This document shows, in pieces, positions 8,616 through 17,044 of a DNA stretch of 64,000 nt. Source of the stretch: Brevibacterium aurantiacum. GTDB lineage: Bacteria > Actinomycetota > Actinomycetes > Actinomycetales > Brevibacteriaceae. Positions within the stretch are counted from its first letter, which is position 1, and each line of letters begins with the position of its first letter. The position numbers and the translations under genes are program-made. The notes beneath the pieces were generated by a model, which saw only the letters and a program-made list of their open reading frames with translations, had not been told where the DNA came from and searched no databases. The stretch spans positions 1 through 64,000 of the forward strand of contig NZ_FXZB01000011.1 in the NCBI RefSeq assembly GCF_900169065.1. Reading direction: 5' to 3'.

Positions 8616-8715
8616 TGTTTTCCACAGGCTTTTCCACAGAATCACCTCGACTCTGGCGCACGCCTTCGACCTTCACTACTGTGGAAGTCTGAGGCAGCCG
8701 ATGCGAGGTGGAGAC

Positions 8716-9618
8716 ATGTTCCGGATTTTTCCCAGTGTGCCGATCACATGGCGGTCGTCGGCGTGTGTCCAGTTCGGTGTCGATGACCCTGTCCTCATCG
8801 ATGGCCTTCTGCCGGCAGATGTCGCTCTCATCGAGGAATTGCGAATGGGAGTCGGTTCGGCGCAGTACTACTCTCGTGCACAGGATCTCGGTGCTGATCT
8901 GGGTCGCGCGAGCTCCCTGATAACGTTGCTCGACGAGGCGGGCGTCATGGTTCCCGATGATTCCGATGCCGCAATGGTGACGAAGAGCTCATCTCTGCTG
9001 GCTACCGCGCAGATATTCGCCCTCTCACCCGATCGTGTGTCGAGGCTCCTCAGTGGTTCACCAGTCGTGGTCATGGGTCCGCTGAGAGCCATCACCGAAC
9101 AGTATCTGTCGGCCTCCGGCTTCGCCATAGCGCCACACCATCACGTCGACGACCTTGATCTCCTGACCTCACCGCTGGTGATCACGACCTCCTACCTCGT
9201 CCCGGATCTCCACACGGCCGCCTGGCTCACGGATCGCGAGGTCCCCCACTGCCAGGTTGTGATCGGAGAATATTCTCTCGAGGTCACCGGTCTCATCCGT
9301 CCCGGCGCAACGCCTTGCGTCATGTGTGACTGCCTGCGACAGAAGGATGCCGATGACTCCTGGCTGAACCAGTACTCCCACATCCGGGCTCTCCCGGATC
9401 GAGACAACCTCAGCGACCCTCTGTCACGGGCGCTCGGCGGACTCAACGCCGTGCAGATCCTCCGGCGTTCTCTGCTGTGCCCAGACGCTGACCCGGTGTG
9501 CAGGAGGGTCTCACTGGCCACAGGGATCGGAACCGAGGAACCGCTGTCGTTCCACCCGCGGTGCCAATGCCGCGTCCCCGTTCCACACTTCGATCTAGTC
9601 GACGAGCAGGCTCAGTAA
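8716..9618 (+). CDS. Orphan E1/ThiF-like protein of the TOMM cyclodehydratase (C-protein) type
   Basis: 300 aa from the ATG at 8716, preceded by GAGGTGGAG. The N terminus (VQFGVDDPVLIDGLLPADVALIEEL) resembles the leader-binding start of TOMM/bacteriocin cyclodehydratase-like proteins. The middle has a Rossmann-like strand (PVVVMGPLRAITEQYL) without a canonical GxGxxG. Cys201/Cys204 (CVMC) and Cys283/Cys285 in HPRCQC form the split zinc site typical of ThiF/E1-like C-proteins. The size and the place next to uvrD2 match the mycobacterial Rv3196 neighbourhood. No YcaO, dehydrogenase or precursor-peptide gene is in the window, so I assign no reaction. An in-frame TTG at 8497, 6 nt after the -10, would add a 73-aa basic, non-conserved-looking extension; I prefer 8716. 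The 3' end overlaps uvrD2 by 24 nt. Confidence 0.7.
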   Translation: MFRIFPSVPITWRSSACVQFGVDDPVLIDGLLPADVALIEELRMGVGSAQYYSRAQDLGADLGRASSLITLLDEAGVMVPDDSDAAMVTKSSSLLATAQIFALSPDRVSRLLSGSPVVVMGPLRAITEQYLSASGFAIAPHHHVDDLDLLTSPLVITTSYLVPDLHTAAWLTDREVPHCQVVIGEYSLEVTGLIRPGATPCVMCDCLRQKDADDSWLNQYSHIRALPDRDNLSDPLSRALGGLNAVQILRRSLLCPDADPVCRRVSLATGIGTEEPLSFHPRCQCRVPVPHFDLVDEQAQ

Positions 9619-11634
9619 CCCTGAACCATAGAGTTCGAGCTTGGTGGCACCTACGCCGGGAATCCGCGCCAATGACGCCATGTCCTGAGGCTTGATTTCT
9701 GCGATCGCCGAAATGGAGGTGTCGGTGAGAACAAGATAGGGGGGAAGCCCCTGTTCCAAACCGACACGGGCCCGCCACCGTCGCAGACGGTCAAGGAGTT
9801 CGAGGTCGAGGTCGGCAGGACAGTTCGCACACCGCGACAGCGCTCGATCGACTTGGGACACAAGCACCTTGCCGCACGATCGGCAGCGGTTCATCGCCAC
9901 CGATGTCGCCGTCCGACGACCCTGCCCCACGGTCTGCTCGACACGGCCGAGTTCGCTGAGGAATCGCGACGGTTTGCGTGGCCGTTGCTTGGAGTCGTGG
10001 CGCGACAGCGACCAACTCATACTCAGGTCTGTACCTGCACGAGTCAGCGCCACATAGAACAGGCGCCGCTCCTCAGCGATCGCTCGAGGCGTCTGTGCGT
10101 AGCTGATCGGCAACAGTCCCTCGCTGAGTCCGACAAGGTGCACGCTGTCCCATTCGAGACCCTTAGCCGAGTGGAACGAGGCCAAGGTGACACCTTCGAT
10201 ATCGGGAGCGAACTGGTGCTCGGCCCGATCGCTGAGATCAGCCAGAAACGTCTCCAACGGCACTGGCAGTTCAGACCCTGCCTGGAGCGTCTCCGCCAAG
10301 TCGACCAAAGCCTTCAGAGACTCCCACTTCTGCCGGCTGGCCCCGGCGGCGGGCGGCTTGGTCGAATATCCCAGGGAGATGAGAACTTCGGCGACGACTT
10401 CCGGCAGGGGCCGACCGCTCGAGGTGGCACGGGCCGCCTTGAGCATGAGAATCGCTTCTTTGACTTCCTTGCGAGCGAAATACCTCTCTCCACCCCGCAG
10501 CACATAGGGAATCCCAGCTGTGGCCAGGGCTTGCTCGTAGGCGGGACTCTGACCATTCGTGCGAAACAGCACAGCGATGCTTCGCGGCCGCCGTCCGGCA
10601 TTGATCTCGGCGGAGATGGCCTTGATGACACCCGCAGCTTCGGCATCGTCGGTCGGATACTCAGTCATTGCCGGCTGTCGGCCGTCTGGGTTGTCGGTAC
10701 GCAACGTCAACGCAGTCCGGGAGGTGTGCCGAAGCAGGTTGTTCGCCGTGGACACAATCGCCTTCGACGAACGATAGTTGCGCACCAGTTGGATCGTCGT
10801 CGACGTCGGCAGCGAGGAATCGAGCGTTCCCAACAGTGAGGAGTCCGCACCGGCAAACGAATAGATCGTCTGGGCTGGGTCGCCGACGACACACAGATTG
10901 TCGCGTGGCCCCAACCAGCGTGAGAGCACATCGTATTGGAGCGGAGACACGTCTTGGAACTCGTCGACGACGAAGTGGCGGTATTGTTCGCGAATGTCCG
11001 CTGCGATTGCTGGATACTCCGCCAGCACCCCGTTGAGGACGAGCAGCACGTCTTCGAAATCCATGAGTCGGCCACGTGTCTTCGCTTCGCTGTAGGCCTC
11101 GAAGATGCGCACCATATCTTCGACACTCAGTTGGCCGGGCAGATCGCGGCCGGCTGCCTGAGTCGCGTAGTCGTCGACTCCGAGTAGAGACGCGGCAGCG
11201 AACTCCAGTTCAGAGGCCACGTCCCGATTCAGCTCCCGACTGGTCTCGATTCCCATTCCCTGCAGCACCGAGCCGAGGATTCCGGCCTTGTTGTCGATGA
11301 TCCGGGGGAAATCGCCCGTTGCGAATCGATCCCAGAAAAAGCGCAGCTGGCGAAGTGCCGCGGAGTGAAAAGTCCGGGCCTGGACCGCGGGAACTCCGAG
11401 GTCGCGCAGACGTGACCGCATCTCACCCGCGGCCTTGGCCGTAAAGGTCAGGGCCAGCACGTGGTTGGGAGGAAACACCTCGGTGGCGATGCCGTAGGCG
11501 ATGCGGTGGGTCATCGCACGAGTCTTGCCTGTCCCTGCTCCGGCGAGGACGATCACCGGGCTGGAGAAATGTGTGGCGACCTCTCTCTGCTCCTCGTCGA
11601 GAGCATTGAGCAGTGCTGCAGCCTGAGCGTTCAA
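9595..11634 (-). CDS. uvrD2: ATP-dependent DNA helicase UvrD2
   Basis: 679 aa, a superfamily 1A 3'-5' DNA helicase. Visible motifs: Walker A AGAGTGKT near residue 32, Walker B VDEFQD, motif III VGDPAQTIYSFAGA, and motif VI YVALTRA. Near the C terminus are CRSCG and CANC (a tetracysteine zinc motif) followed by an HRDC domain (TDTSISAIAEIKPQDMASLARIPGVG), the architecture of mycobacterial UvrD2. It takes part in DNA repair and replication. The start is inferred as TTG at 11634, overlapping the stop of the upstream Nudix gene (TTGA): no in-frame ATG or GTG occurs before the Walker A region, and a longer reading would run 200 nt into that gene. Expression is therefore coupled to the NudC-like gene. 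Confidence 0.9.
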   Translation of the reverse strand: MNAQAAALLNALDEEQREVATHFSSPVIVLAGAGTGKTRAMTHRIAYGIATEVFPPNHVLALTFTAKAAGEMRSRLRDLGVPAVQARTFHSAALRQLRFFWDRFATGDFPRIIDNKAGILGSVLQGMGIETSRELNRDVASELEFAAASLLGVDDYATQAAGRDLPGQLSVEDMVRIFEAYSEAKTRGRLMDFEDVLLVLNGVLAEYPAIAADIREQYRHFVVDEFQDVSPLQYDVLSRWLGPRDNLCVVGDPAQTIYSFAGADSSLLGTLDSSLPTSTTIQLVRNYRSSKAIVSTANNLLRHTSRTALTLRTDNPDGRQPAMTEYPTDDAEAAGVIKAISAEINAGRRPRSIAVLFRTNGQSPAYEQALATAGIPYVLRGGERYFARKEVKEAILMLKAARATSSGRPLPEVVAEVLISLGYSTKPPAAGASRQKWESLKALVDLAETLQAGSELPVPLETFLADLSDRAEHQFAPDIEGVTLASFHSAKGLEWDSVHLVGLSEGLLPISYAQTPRAIAEERRLFYVALTRAGTDLSMSWSLSRHDSKQRPRKPSRFLSELGRVEQTVGQGRRTATSVAMNRCRSCGKVLVSQVDRALSRCANCPADLDLELLDRLRRWRARVGLEQGLPPYLVLTDTSISAIAEIKPQDMASLARIPGVGATKLELYGSGLLSLLVD

Positions 11635-12608
11635 ATGTTGTCCAGCCAGCTGTAGAGGAGCTGTCCGGCGATCGATACGAGTCCGGGAGCACGGACCTTG
11701 CCGTGCTCGATGGCCGCACGCAGCTCGTCTCGAGTGAACCAGGTCAAGGTAGCGATCTCCGCTTCGTCGGCGGCGAATTCGAGGCTTGGCGCCTCTGCTG
11801 AGAAGCCGAGCATGAGCGAGCAGGGGAAGGGCCAAGGCTGGGATCCGAGATACCTCGGGTTCTCAACTTCGACGTGGGCCTCTTCATAGACCTCACGGAT
11901 CACTGCGCGTTCCAGGGTCTCACCAGGTTCCACGAACCCAGCCAGCAGGGAGTAACGGTCTGCTTCCCAGGCTGCGTTGTTGCCCAACAGCACTCTTTCG
12001 ATTCCCTCATCGTCAGTGTTGATGATGAGGACGATGACGGCAGGATCCGTACGCGGGAAGTGTTCGCTTCCGTTGTCTGGGTCTGTTCTGACCCACCCGC
12101 CGAGCGTGGGATGTGTCGCTCGTCCGGTGCGGGGCGAGAATTGGTGAGCCCGATGCCAATTGCCCAGTCCCACGATCTCGCACGCCAGGGAGACTTGAAC
12201 GTCGTCGAGGGATTCAGCCAGCTGACGCAGGGGCAGCCATACGGGTTCGGAACTGTCGATGCCTTCCCCTGGGGCGGTCAGCAGATCGGTGGCATCGCGT
12301 GCACGCGATGTCGACAGAGCGGTGTCCAGCTCGCTGCGGCCTGCGTCATCGAGAGAGACCCCGATGTATCGGTTGCCGTCGGCATCGCGGCCCAGGTAGA
12401 TCTCGGTCTGCTTCCCCGGAACCATTCCCGGCTCAGTGCTGAAGAGTCCCCCCGCCGCCACGAGGAGCGAACCACGATGTTCGAAGACGGGACTGGCTCC
12501 GCTGGCCCATAGTTCACGCAGGTCACCGTCCTGACCCCGTGAGAGATGGTCACGATCGATTCCATGGCGAGCCAGACTCATCGGCTTCACGGGTGGCAGT
12601 GGCTTCAT
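11631..12608 (-). CDS. NudC-like NAD+ diphosphatase (Nudix) lacking the zinc-ribbon cysteines
   Basis: About 325 aa. The Nudix box GFVEPGETLERAVIREVYEE is complete, and the NADH-pyrophosphatase signature SQPWPFPCSLMLGF follows it, so it probably cleaves NAD(H) or NAD-capped RNA. The region where E. coli NudC has a four-Cys zinc ribbon reads WHRAHQFSPRTGRATHP and has no Cys pair. Start uncertain: I use the ATG at 12608, from which the N terminus aligns in length with mycobacterial NudC; a TTG at 12665 would add 19 residues. uvrD2 follows with a 4-nt overlap, the same pairing as nudC/uvrD2 in mycobacteria. Confidence 0.82.
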   Translation of the reverse strand: MKPLPPVKPMSLARHGIDRDHLSRGQDGDLRELWASGASPVFEHRGSLLVAAGGLFSTEPGMVPGKQTEIYLGRDADGNRYIGVSLDDAGRSELDTALSTSRARDATDLLTAPGEGIDSSEPVWLPLRQLAESLDDVQVSLACEIVGLGNWHRAHQFSPRTGRATHPTLGGWVRTDPDNGSEHFPRTDPAVIVLIINTDDEGIERVLLGNNAAWEADRYSLLAGFVEPGETLERAVIREVYEEAHVEVENPRYLGSQPWPFPCSLMLGFSAEAPSLEFAADEAEIATLTWFTRDELRAAIEHGKVRAPGLVSIAGQLLYSWLDNI

Positions 12609-12700
12609 GCCTTCCACGATAACGCAGGGCACTGACGTGGGAAGCGCGGGTGCTGACACGCTCAACAGCCGAATCCTCGGTCTTCGGCCATGTCAGACGG

Positions 12701-12706
12701 TAGATT
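12701..12706 (+). promoter_or_regulatory. -10 element, leaderless GTG start at 12714
   Basis: TAGATT followed by a 7-nt spacer (GGGGAGG) and GTG. The G-rich spacer looks like a ribosome site but touches the start codon, so leaderless use is more likely. Confidence 0.5.
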
Positions 12707-12713
12707 GGGGAGG

Positions 12714-13772
12714 GTGAATACCAAGGCGCTCAAGTTGGCAGCTGTCGCGGCAACGATGCTCGATGACTATTCCCCGACGGAATGGGTTCCCCTGCCGTCG
12801 TTGGGACTGGGAATCAGAGTTCTCGTCGACGACGGTCAGCAGCAGTTGGTGGCGACGGCACAGACGGGTCTCGACCGTTCCGCCGACACCGGATCTGCTG
12901 CTGAAGCTGGTCGGATCTACGACTCGATGTATCCGCATGCCGGGTTCACCTGGCCCCATCTGCGCGCCATCACCGAGGTTGAGGCCGATTACTTCGGCAC
13001 GTCTGCACCGACGACAGTCACCCTCATCGAGCCTCTGCCCGGTGCCCCCGTAGGCGATCAGGCCATCGCCGACACTGCACGGGCGAGTTCCTTGGCGCAG
13101 GCTCTTGCCACGCTGCATTCGGCGGCGCCCGAATCGATCTCCGAGGCGGGATTCCCTGTCGAAGACCCATCGCGTTTCCAATTTCAGATCTTGGAGCGAC
13201 TCGATCAGGCGGCAGCCACCGGACGAGTGCCTGCGGGCCTGCTCCAACACTGGGAAGAGGAATTCGAGAAGGTCTCGCTTTGGCGCTTCCTCGCCACTCC
13301 CATTCACGGTGCAATCGATGAGACGAGCGTCTTCACCGATCAGGAGCGTGTGCTCGCGCTGTCTGGAATCGAGCGCCTGCGAGTCTCCGATCCAGCCATT
13401 GATCTGGCCGCAGCCTCAGCGCTCATCGATCCGGCCGCAGTCCCGACCTTCTTCAGTGAGTACACCAATTCACGGCCCCGTGCCGACGAACACGTGATCA
13501 CACGCGCCGAGTTGCTGGCAGAGTTTGCTGTCCTCGACTGGCTGCTTGAAGCGGTGGACTCTGGTGACGAAGAGGCGATCCAAGACGCTGGCGAGCTGCT
13601 GTCCTCGTTCAACGACGTTCTGTTCTCCCACGACGCGGCGGAACCGGAAGCGGTCGAAGACAGTCCCCCATCGACCCCAGACACAGAGCTGACCTCGGAA
13701 GCAGAGGACGTCGTCGATGAGGGAACAGCACCGGACGAATCCGGCTCGGCAGACGACACTCATCGCCCCTGA
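12714..13772 (+). CDS. Degenerate phosphotransferase (APH/kinase-fold) protein
   Basis: 352 aa from GTG 12714 (an ATG at 12690 would add 8 residues). The layout resembles aminoglycoside-phosphotransferase-like proteins: an N-lobe, a helical stretch (SSLAQALATLHSAAP) like that before the catalytic loop, and PIHGAIDETSVF where APH kinases have HGDxxxxN, followed by VSDPAIDLAAA in place of the IDW/DPxxDLA segment. The catalytic Asp of HGD is Ala here and the Asn is absent, so it may be a pseudokinase. The last 90 residues are acidic and disordered. It stands alone between nudC/uvrD2 and adnAB. Related genes sit near adnAB in other actinobacteria, but I cannot name a substrate. Confidence 0.6.
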   Translation: MNTKALKLAAVAATMLDDYSPTEWVPLPSLGLGIRVLVDDGQQQLVATAQTGLDRSADTGSAAEAGRIYDSMYPHAGFTWPHLRAITEVEADYFGTSAPTTVTLIEPLPGAPVGDQAIADTARASSLAQALATLHSAAPESISEAGFPVEDPSRFQFQILERLDQAAATGRVPAGLLQHWEEEFEKVSLWRFLATPIHGAIDETSVFTDQERVLALSGIERLRVSDPAIDLAAASALIDPAAVPTFFSEYTNSRPRADEHVITRAELLAEFAVLDWLLEAVDSGDEEAIQDAGELLSSFNDVLFSHDAAEPEAVEDSPPSTPDTELTSEAEDVVDEGTAPDESGSADDTHRP

Positions 13773-13783
13773 CTTTGTCAGCT

Positions 13784-13807
13784 GATCTGATCAGATGACC
13801 TGGTCAG
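13784..13807. terminator. Possible bidirectional termination region
   Basis: Between the convergent kinase-fold gene (stop 13772) and adnB (stop 13859) lie ATCTGATCAGAT, a perfect 12-mer palindrome, and TGACCTGGTCA, both short. They may work as a weak terminator; no T-run is present. Confidence 0.35.
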
Positions 13808-13858
13808 ACCCTACGGCTGAGAAGCCGGTTCGTCACCCGGTCATCCCTTTCCAGCACT

Positions 13859-16800
13859 TCACGCGCGATCGTTGGCCTCTAACCATGCAATGATCTCGGT
13901 TTCCTCCGGCAGGTGGGTGAATCTCACTATGTCGTCGCTGCCGACGAAGTAGAACGTTCCGGTCACCTCGGTGATTTCGGGATGCACCCGCTGAATGGCG
14001 AAACGGTACAGAGCCAGCTGCCACTTCATCACCTCAAGAGTCTTCTCCTCGGGCAGTTTCGAAGTCTTCCAGTCAACGACTTCTGCATGATCGCCGGTGA
14101 TGAAGACCGCGTCGATCTTGCCCGGGACCCTGAACCTCCCAAGGACGAGTTCGAACGACATTTCGATGTGGTCGGCATGCCTGCTCGCGAACTCAGAGCC
14201 GATGAACGTCTGCTGCAGGCGTTCAATGGTCGCTGTGTCGATGGGCCGGACCTGCTGCTCGTCCTCGATGTCGATGCTCGCCTGGCCGAAGTGCTGCTCG
14301 ACCCAGGAGTGAAAAGTGGTGCCGATCTCTGCGGCTCGGCTCGGCGGACTGGGCACGGGCCGCAGCGTCTGCTTCATGAAGTCGTTCGGATCGCGACGCC
14401 ACGACACGAGTGCGGTGGCTGAGAGCCGATCCGGGACTGCTCCGGTGCCCTCACGTTCCGGACGGCTGCTGATTCGCAGGGCTTGACGCGCATACTGCCC
14501 CACAGGGGTGGGCTTCTGGGCGAGTTCACTGAGTCCTGTCGGTGCGGCACGACTGACCCATTCGGCGGCACGTCGGGCGGTCGAGACGAGGGCTGTGCGG
14601 GGAACGGGCCAGACGCTCGTCTCCACACGATCCTCAGCTGATTCGTCAGCCGGCTCCGGCATGTCGACATCCAGGTTCAGTTCCTCGATCGCTTCCATCA
14701 GGAACGGGGATGGTTCGTCGGGGTTGGCTCGCGCGCCCATCAGCTCTGCCCCCAGCCACAGATGGTGTTTGGCGCGGGTGAACGCCACGTACGCGAGGCG
14801 TCGCTCCTCTTCCTCATGTGCATCGGCGATAGCGGGTTTGATGAACTCGTTGACCCATTCGTCAAGAGCCTTCTTCGTGTCGAAGTCGGCGGTGCGCAGA
14901 TCGTAGTCGACGAGATGGGCGCGGTCACCGCGCAGCGGATAGGGCAGAGCCGTCCTCTCCATCCACCCTTCTGGGTCGCGCGGTGAGGTCGGGAAGTCCT
15001 TGACCACCAACGATGGAACCGCCACCGCTTCGAATTCGAGGCCCTTGGACGCGTGGACGGTCATGATGTCGATGGCCTCGGCCGCAGAGTTCGGCTCGGC
15101 CACGCTGAGTGCGTCCTTCTCTTCCATCAGGCTCAGCCATTCGAGGAAGCCGGGCACCGATGGCTGGTCATCAGCCGCCGAATACTGGCTCGCAGCAGAG
15201 AGGAACGAATCGATGGCCGAACGATGGAGGTTGCGCAGCGAATCGCTCAGCCCCCAGATATCGGTGTCGACTCCTGTCTCGGTCATCGCGGTACGGATGA
15301 TCGAGGCGATGGTGCCCGAACCTGACCGCACGTGCCGCAGAGCCTGAGCCAACCTGACGAGACGCTTCAGAGCAAGCTCGCTCAGCCCCGAGTTGCGGAA
15401 GTTGCTCACCATCGCCCGCGCACCGGGGAACTTCGCTGAGCCCGACAGTGCTTCGAAGAGATCGACGAGCTCATCGAGGCCCTCGACGATCGTCGCCTGG
15501 TCGATGTTCTCCGGAACAACTCCGGAATTCTCGGGATCCTCGCCCAGGAATTCGGTGACTCGCGAATCGTTCTGTCGTCTGGTGAACGATTGCAGCGCTG
15601 CGATATCGGTGGCGCCAAGACCCAGCAGTCGACCGCTGATCAAGCGCATGAGACTGTCCCCGGCCATCGGATCGACCGCTGCGGTGAGCACGGCCCGCAG
15701 GTCGGCGACGAACGGATCGCTGAGGAGGCCGGAGGAACCATGCACATGCACGGCGTAGCCGGCAGTCTCCAGAGCTGCGGCCACCGGCGCGAAATGTGCC
15801 CGTTTGCGGCACAGAACCGCCGTCGACGACCCGTCGGGAAGACTGGCGACCCATTCGGTCAATGAACGCAGTCCCACGGTGAGGAAATCGGGGTCATGTG
15901 CACCAGAGCTGATGTCGATGGCCACGTCTCCCTCGCCGGCGCCGGTGCGCGCGGACAGAGGTGTCTCCCGGCTGCCCGCCAATCCGTTCGCGGTGCGGTT
16001 GGCGACGGTGAGGATTCTGTGGTCGTTGCGCCAACTTGTGCTCAGAGTCAGTGACTCGACGTCGTGGAAGTCCGAGGAGAAGCGGATCATGTTGTCCGCA
16101 CTCGCCCCGCGCCAGCCGTAGATGGCCTGTCGCGGGTCGCCCACGGCCGTCACCGCTGTTGAGTGGAACAGGTCGCGCAGAAGCTTCAGCTGTGCAACAG
16201 AGGTGTCCTGGAACTCGTCGAGGAGAACGATCTTCCACCGGTGCTGTTCAGCTCGGCGCGCGGCGGGCACCTCGTCGAGGATGCGTTGGGCGAACCTGAC
16301 CTGGTCTGAGAAATCCATAGCCAGGTTGCGTCGCTTCGCGGCCATGTACTCGTCGGCGAGCTTCGCCGTCTTGATCTTCGCCTCGAGCTTCGCCCGTCGG
16401 CCGCTGGGGTCGACGGGTTTGCCTTTGCTCGACACCAGCGCCTGCAGGCACTGGTCGAGGTAGTCCGTGACCTCGTCGACATTGCGCCCGTGATCGTTCA
16501 TTGCGGCCGCCAGCGCGATGATATCGGCAATCATCGTCTCCCGCGCCTTGTCACCGGGAATGTCCTCTGTGCTCGCTGCGTCGATGATTCCACCGGCGAT
16601 CGTGTGAGCCGCGGCCTCATCGAGCAGCACGGTCTCAGGTTCGATGCCGATGCTCACACCGTGTTCGCTGACGATCGATGCCGCATATGAGTTATAGGTC
16701 GACACCGTAGGATTGTCGAGCCCGGGCAACGTCATCTCACTTCCGAGCCCCAGATTGTGACGCAGCCTGGCCAGCAGCACCCTGATCCTGCCGCCCAGCT

Positions 16801-17044
16801 CTCCCACGGCCTTGCGGGTGAAGGTGAGACCGAGGATCTCTTCAGGATCGACGAAGCCGTTGGCCACCAGCCATATGACCCGTTGGGAGATGACGGTCGT
16901 CTTGCCGGAGCCGGCTCCGGCCGTGACCTTCATCGACTGCTGCGGGTCGGCCTCGATGATGATCCTCTGTTCCTCACTCGGCGGAAAGGCCTGGGCAGGA
17001 TCGGCAGCGGTGAGACGGGCGAGTTGCTCAGCGGAGAAGCGCAT
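13859..17044 (-). CDS. adnB: AdnB subunit of the AdnAB helicase-nuclease
   Basis: 1061 aa. UvrD-family motor with Walker A TAGAGSGKTT (about residues 42-51), Walker B LLDEFQDTSVAQ, VGDPRQAIYGWRGA, motif V MTVHASKGLEFEAV and motif VI YVAFTRAKHHLW. The C terminus carries a RecB-like nuclease domain with VVDWKTSK and the QLALYRFA helix. With AdnA it forms the actinobacterial double-strand-end resection machine that replaces RecBCD/AddAB. The ATG at 17044 overlaps the adnA stop (TGATG), giving 1:1 coupling; a reading from 17110 would lie inside adnA. In mycobacteria AdnB supplies the main motor, which fits its intact motifs. Confidence 0.93.
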   Translation of the reverse strand: MRFSAEQLARLTAADPAQAFPPSEEQRIIIEADPQQSMKVTAGAGSGKTTVISQRVIWLVANGFVDPEEILGLTFTRKAVGELGGRIRVLLARLRHNLGLGSEMTLPGLDNPTVSTYNSYAASIVSEHGVSIGIEPETVLLDEAAAHTIAGGIIDAASTEDIPGDKARETMIADIIALAAAMNDHGRNVDEVTDYLDQCLQALVSSKGKPVDPSGRRAKLEAKIKTAKLADEYMAAKRRNLAMDFSDQVRFAQRILDEVPAARRAEQHRWKIVLLDEFQDTSVAQLKLLRDLFHSTAVTAVGDPRQAIYGWRGASADNMIRFSSDFHDVESLTLSTSWRNDHRILTVANRTANGLAGSRETPLSARTGAGEGDVAIDISSGAHDPDFLTVGLRSLTEWVASLPDGSSTAVLCRKRAHFAPVAAALETAGYAVHVHGSSGLLSDPFVADLRAVLTAAVDPMAGDSLMRLISGRLLGLGATDIAALQSFTRRQNDSRVTEFLGEDPENSGVVPENIDQATIVEGLDELVDLFEALSGSAKFPGARAMVSNFRNSGLSELALKRLVRLAQALRHVRSGSGTIASIIRTAMTETGVDTDIWGLSDSLRNLHRSAIDSFLSAASQYSAADDQPSVPGFLEWLSLMEEKDALSVAEPNSAAEAIDIMTVHASKGLEFEAVAVPSLVVKDFPTSPRDPEGWMERTALPYPLRGDRAHLVDYDLRTADFDTKKALDEWVNEFIKPAIADAHEEEERRLAYVAFTRAKHHLWLGAELMGARANPDEPSPFLMEAIEELNLDVDMPEPADESAEDRVETSVWPVPRTALVSTARRAAEWVSRAAPTGLSELAQKPTPVGQYARQALRISSRPEREGTGAVPDRLSATALVSWRRDPNDFMKQTLRPVPSPPSRAAEIGTTFHSWVEQHFGQASIDIEDEQQVRPIDTATIERLQQTFIGSEFASRHADHIEMSFELVLGRFRVPGKIDAVFITGDHAEVVDWKTSKLPEEKTLEVMKWQLALYRFAIQRVHPEITEVTGTFYFVGSDDIVRFTHLPEETEIIAWLEANDRA

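Larger units (their letters stand above)
8290..8638 (+). other. Cluster of DnaA-box-like 9-mers (possible DnaA-titration or regulatory locus)
   Basis: This lies in the 516-bp non-coding gap 8200-8715. Six plus-strand 9-mers match TT(A/G)TCCACA with at most one mismatch: CTGTCCACA 8290-8298, TTCTCCACA 8390-8398, ATATCCACA 8411-8419, TTATCCACA 8422-8430 (perfect), TTTTCCACA 8618-8626 and 8630-8638. Two weaker inverted copies are at 8446-8454 (TGTGGAAGA) and 8680-8688 (TGTGGAAGT). By my estimate about 0.1 such matches are expected in this length by chance. An AT-rich stretch (8260-8287) borders the cluster. There is no dnaA or dnaN nearby, so it is not the ordinary oriC; DnaA-binding clusters outside oriC are known (datA in E. 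coli, DnaA-box clusters in Bacillus and Streptomyces). Confidence 0.7.

Noticed and set aside
8200..8715. DnaA-box cluster as the chromosomal oriC
   Set aside because: dnaA, dnaN, recF and gyrB are not in the window, and housekeeping synteny here is that of the uvrD2 region, so a titration or regulatory role is likelier.
8497..8715. N-terminal extension of the E1-like protein from a TTG at 8497
   Set aside because: The 73 extra residues are basic and unlike a domain, they contain the hairpin and DnaA-like sites, and the ATG at 8716 has a good ribosome site and gives the expected length of about 300 aa.
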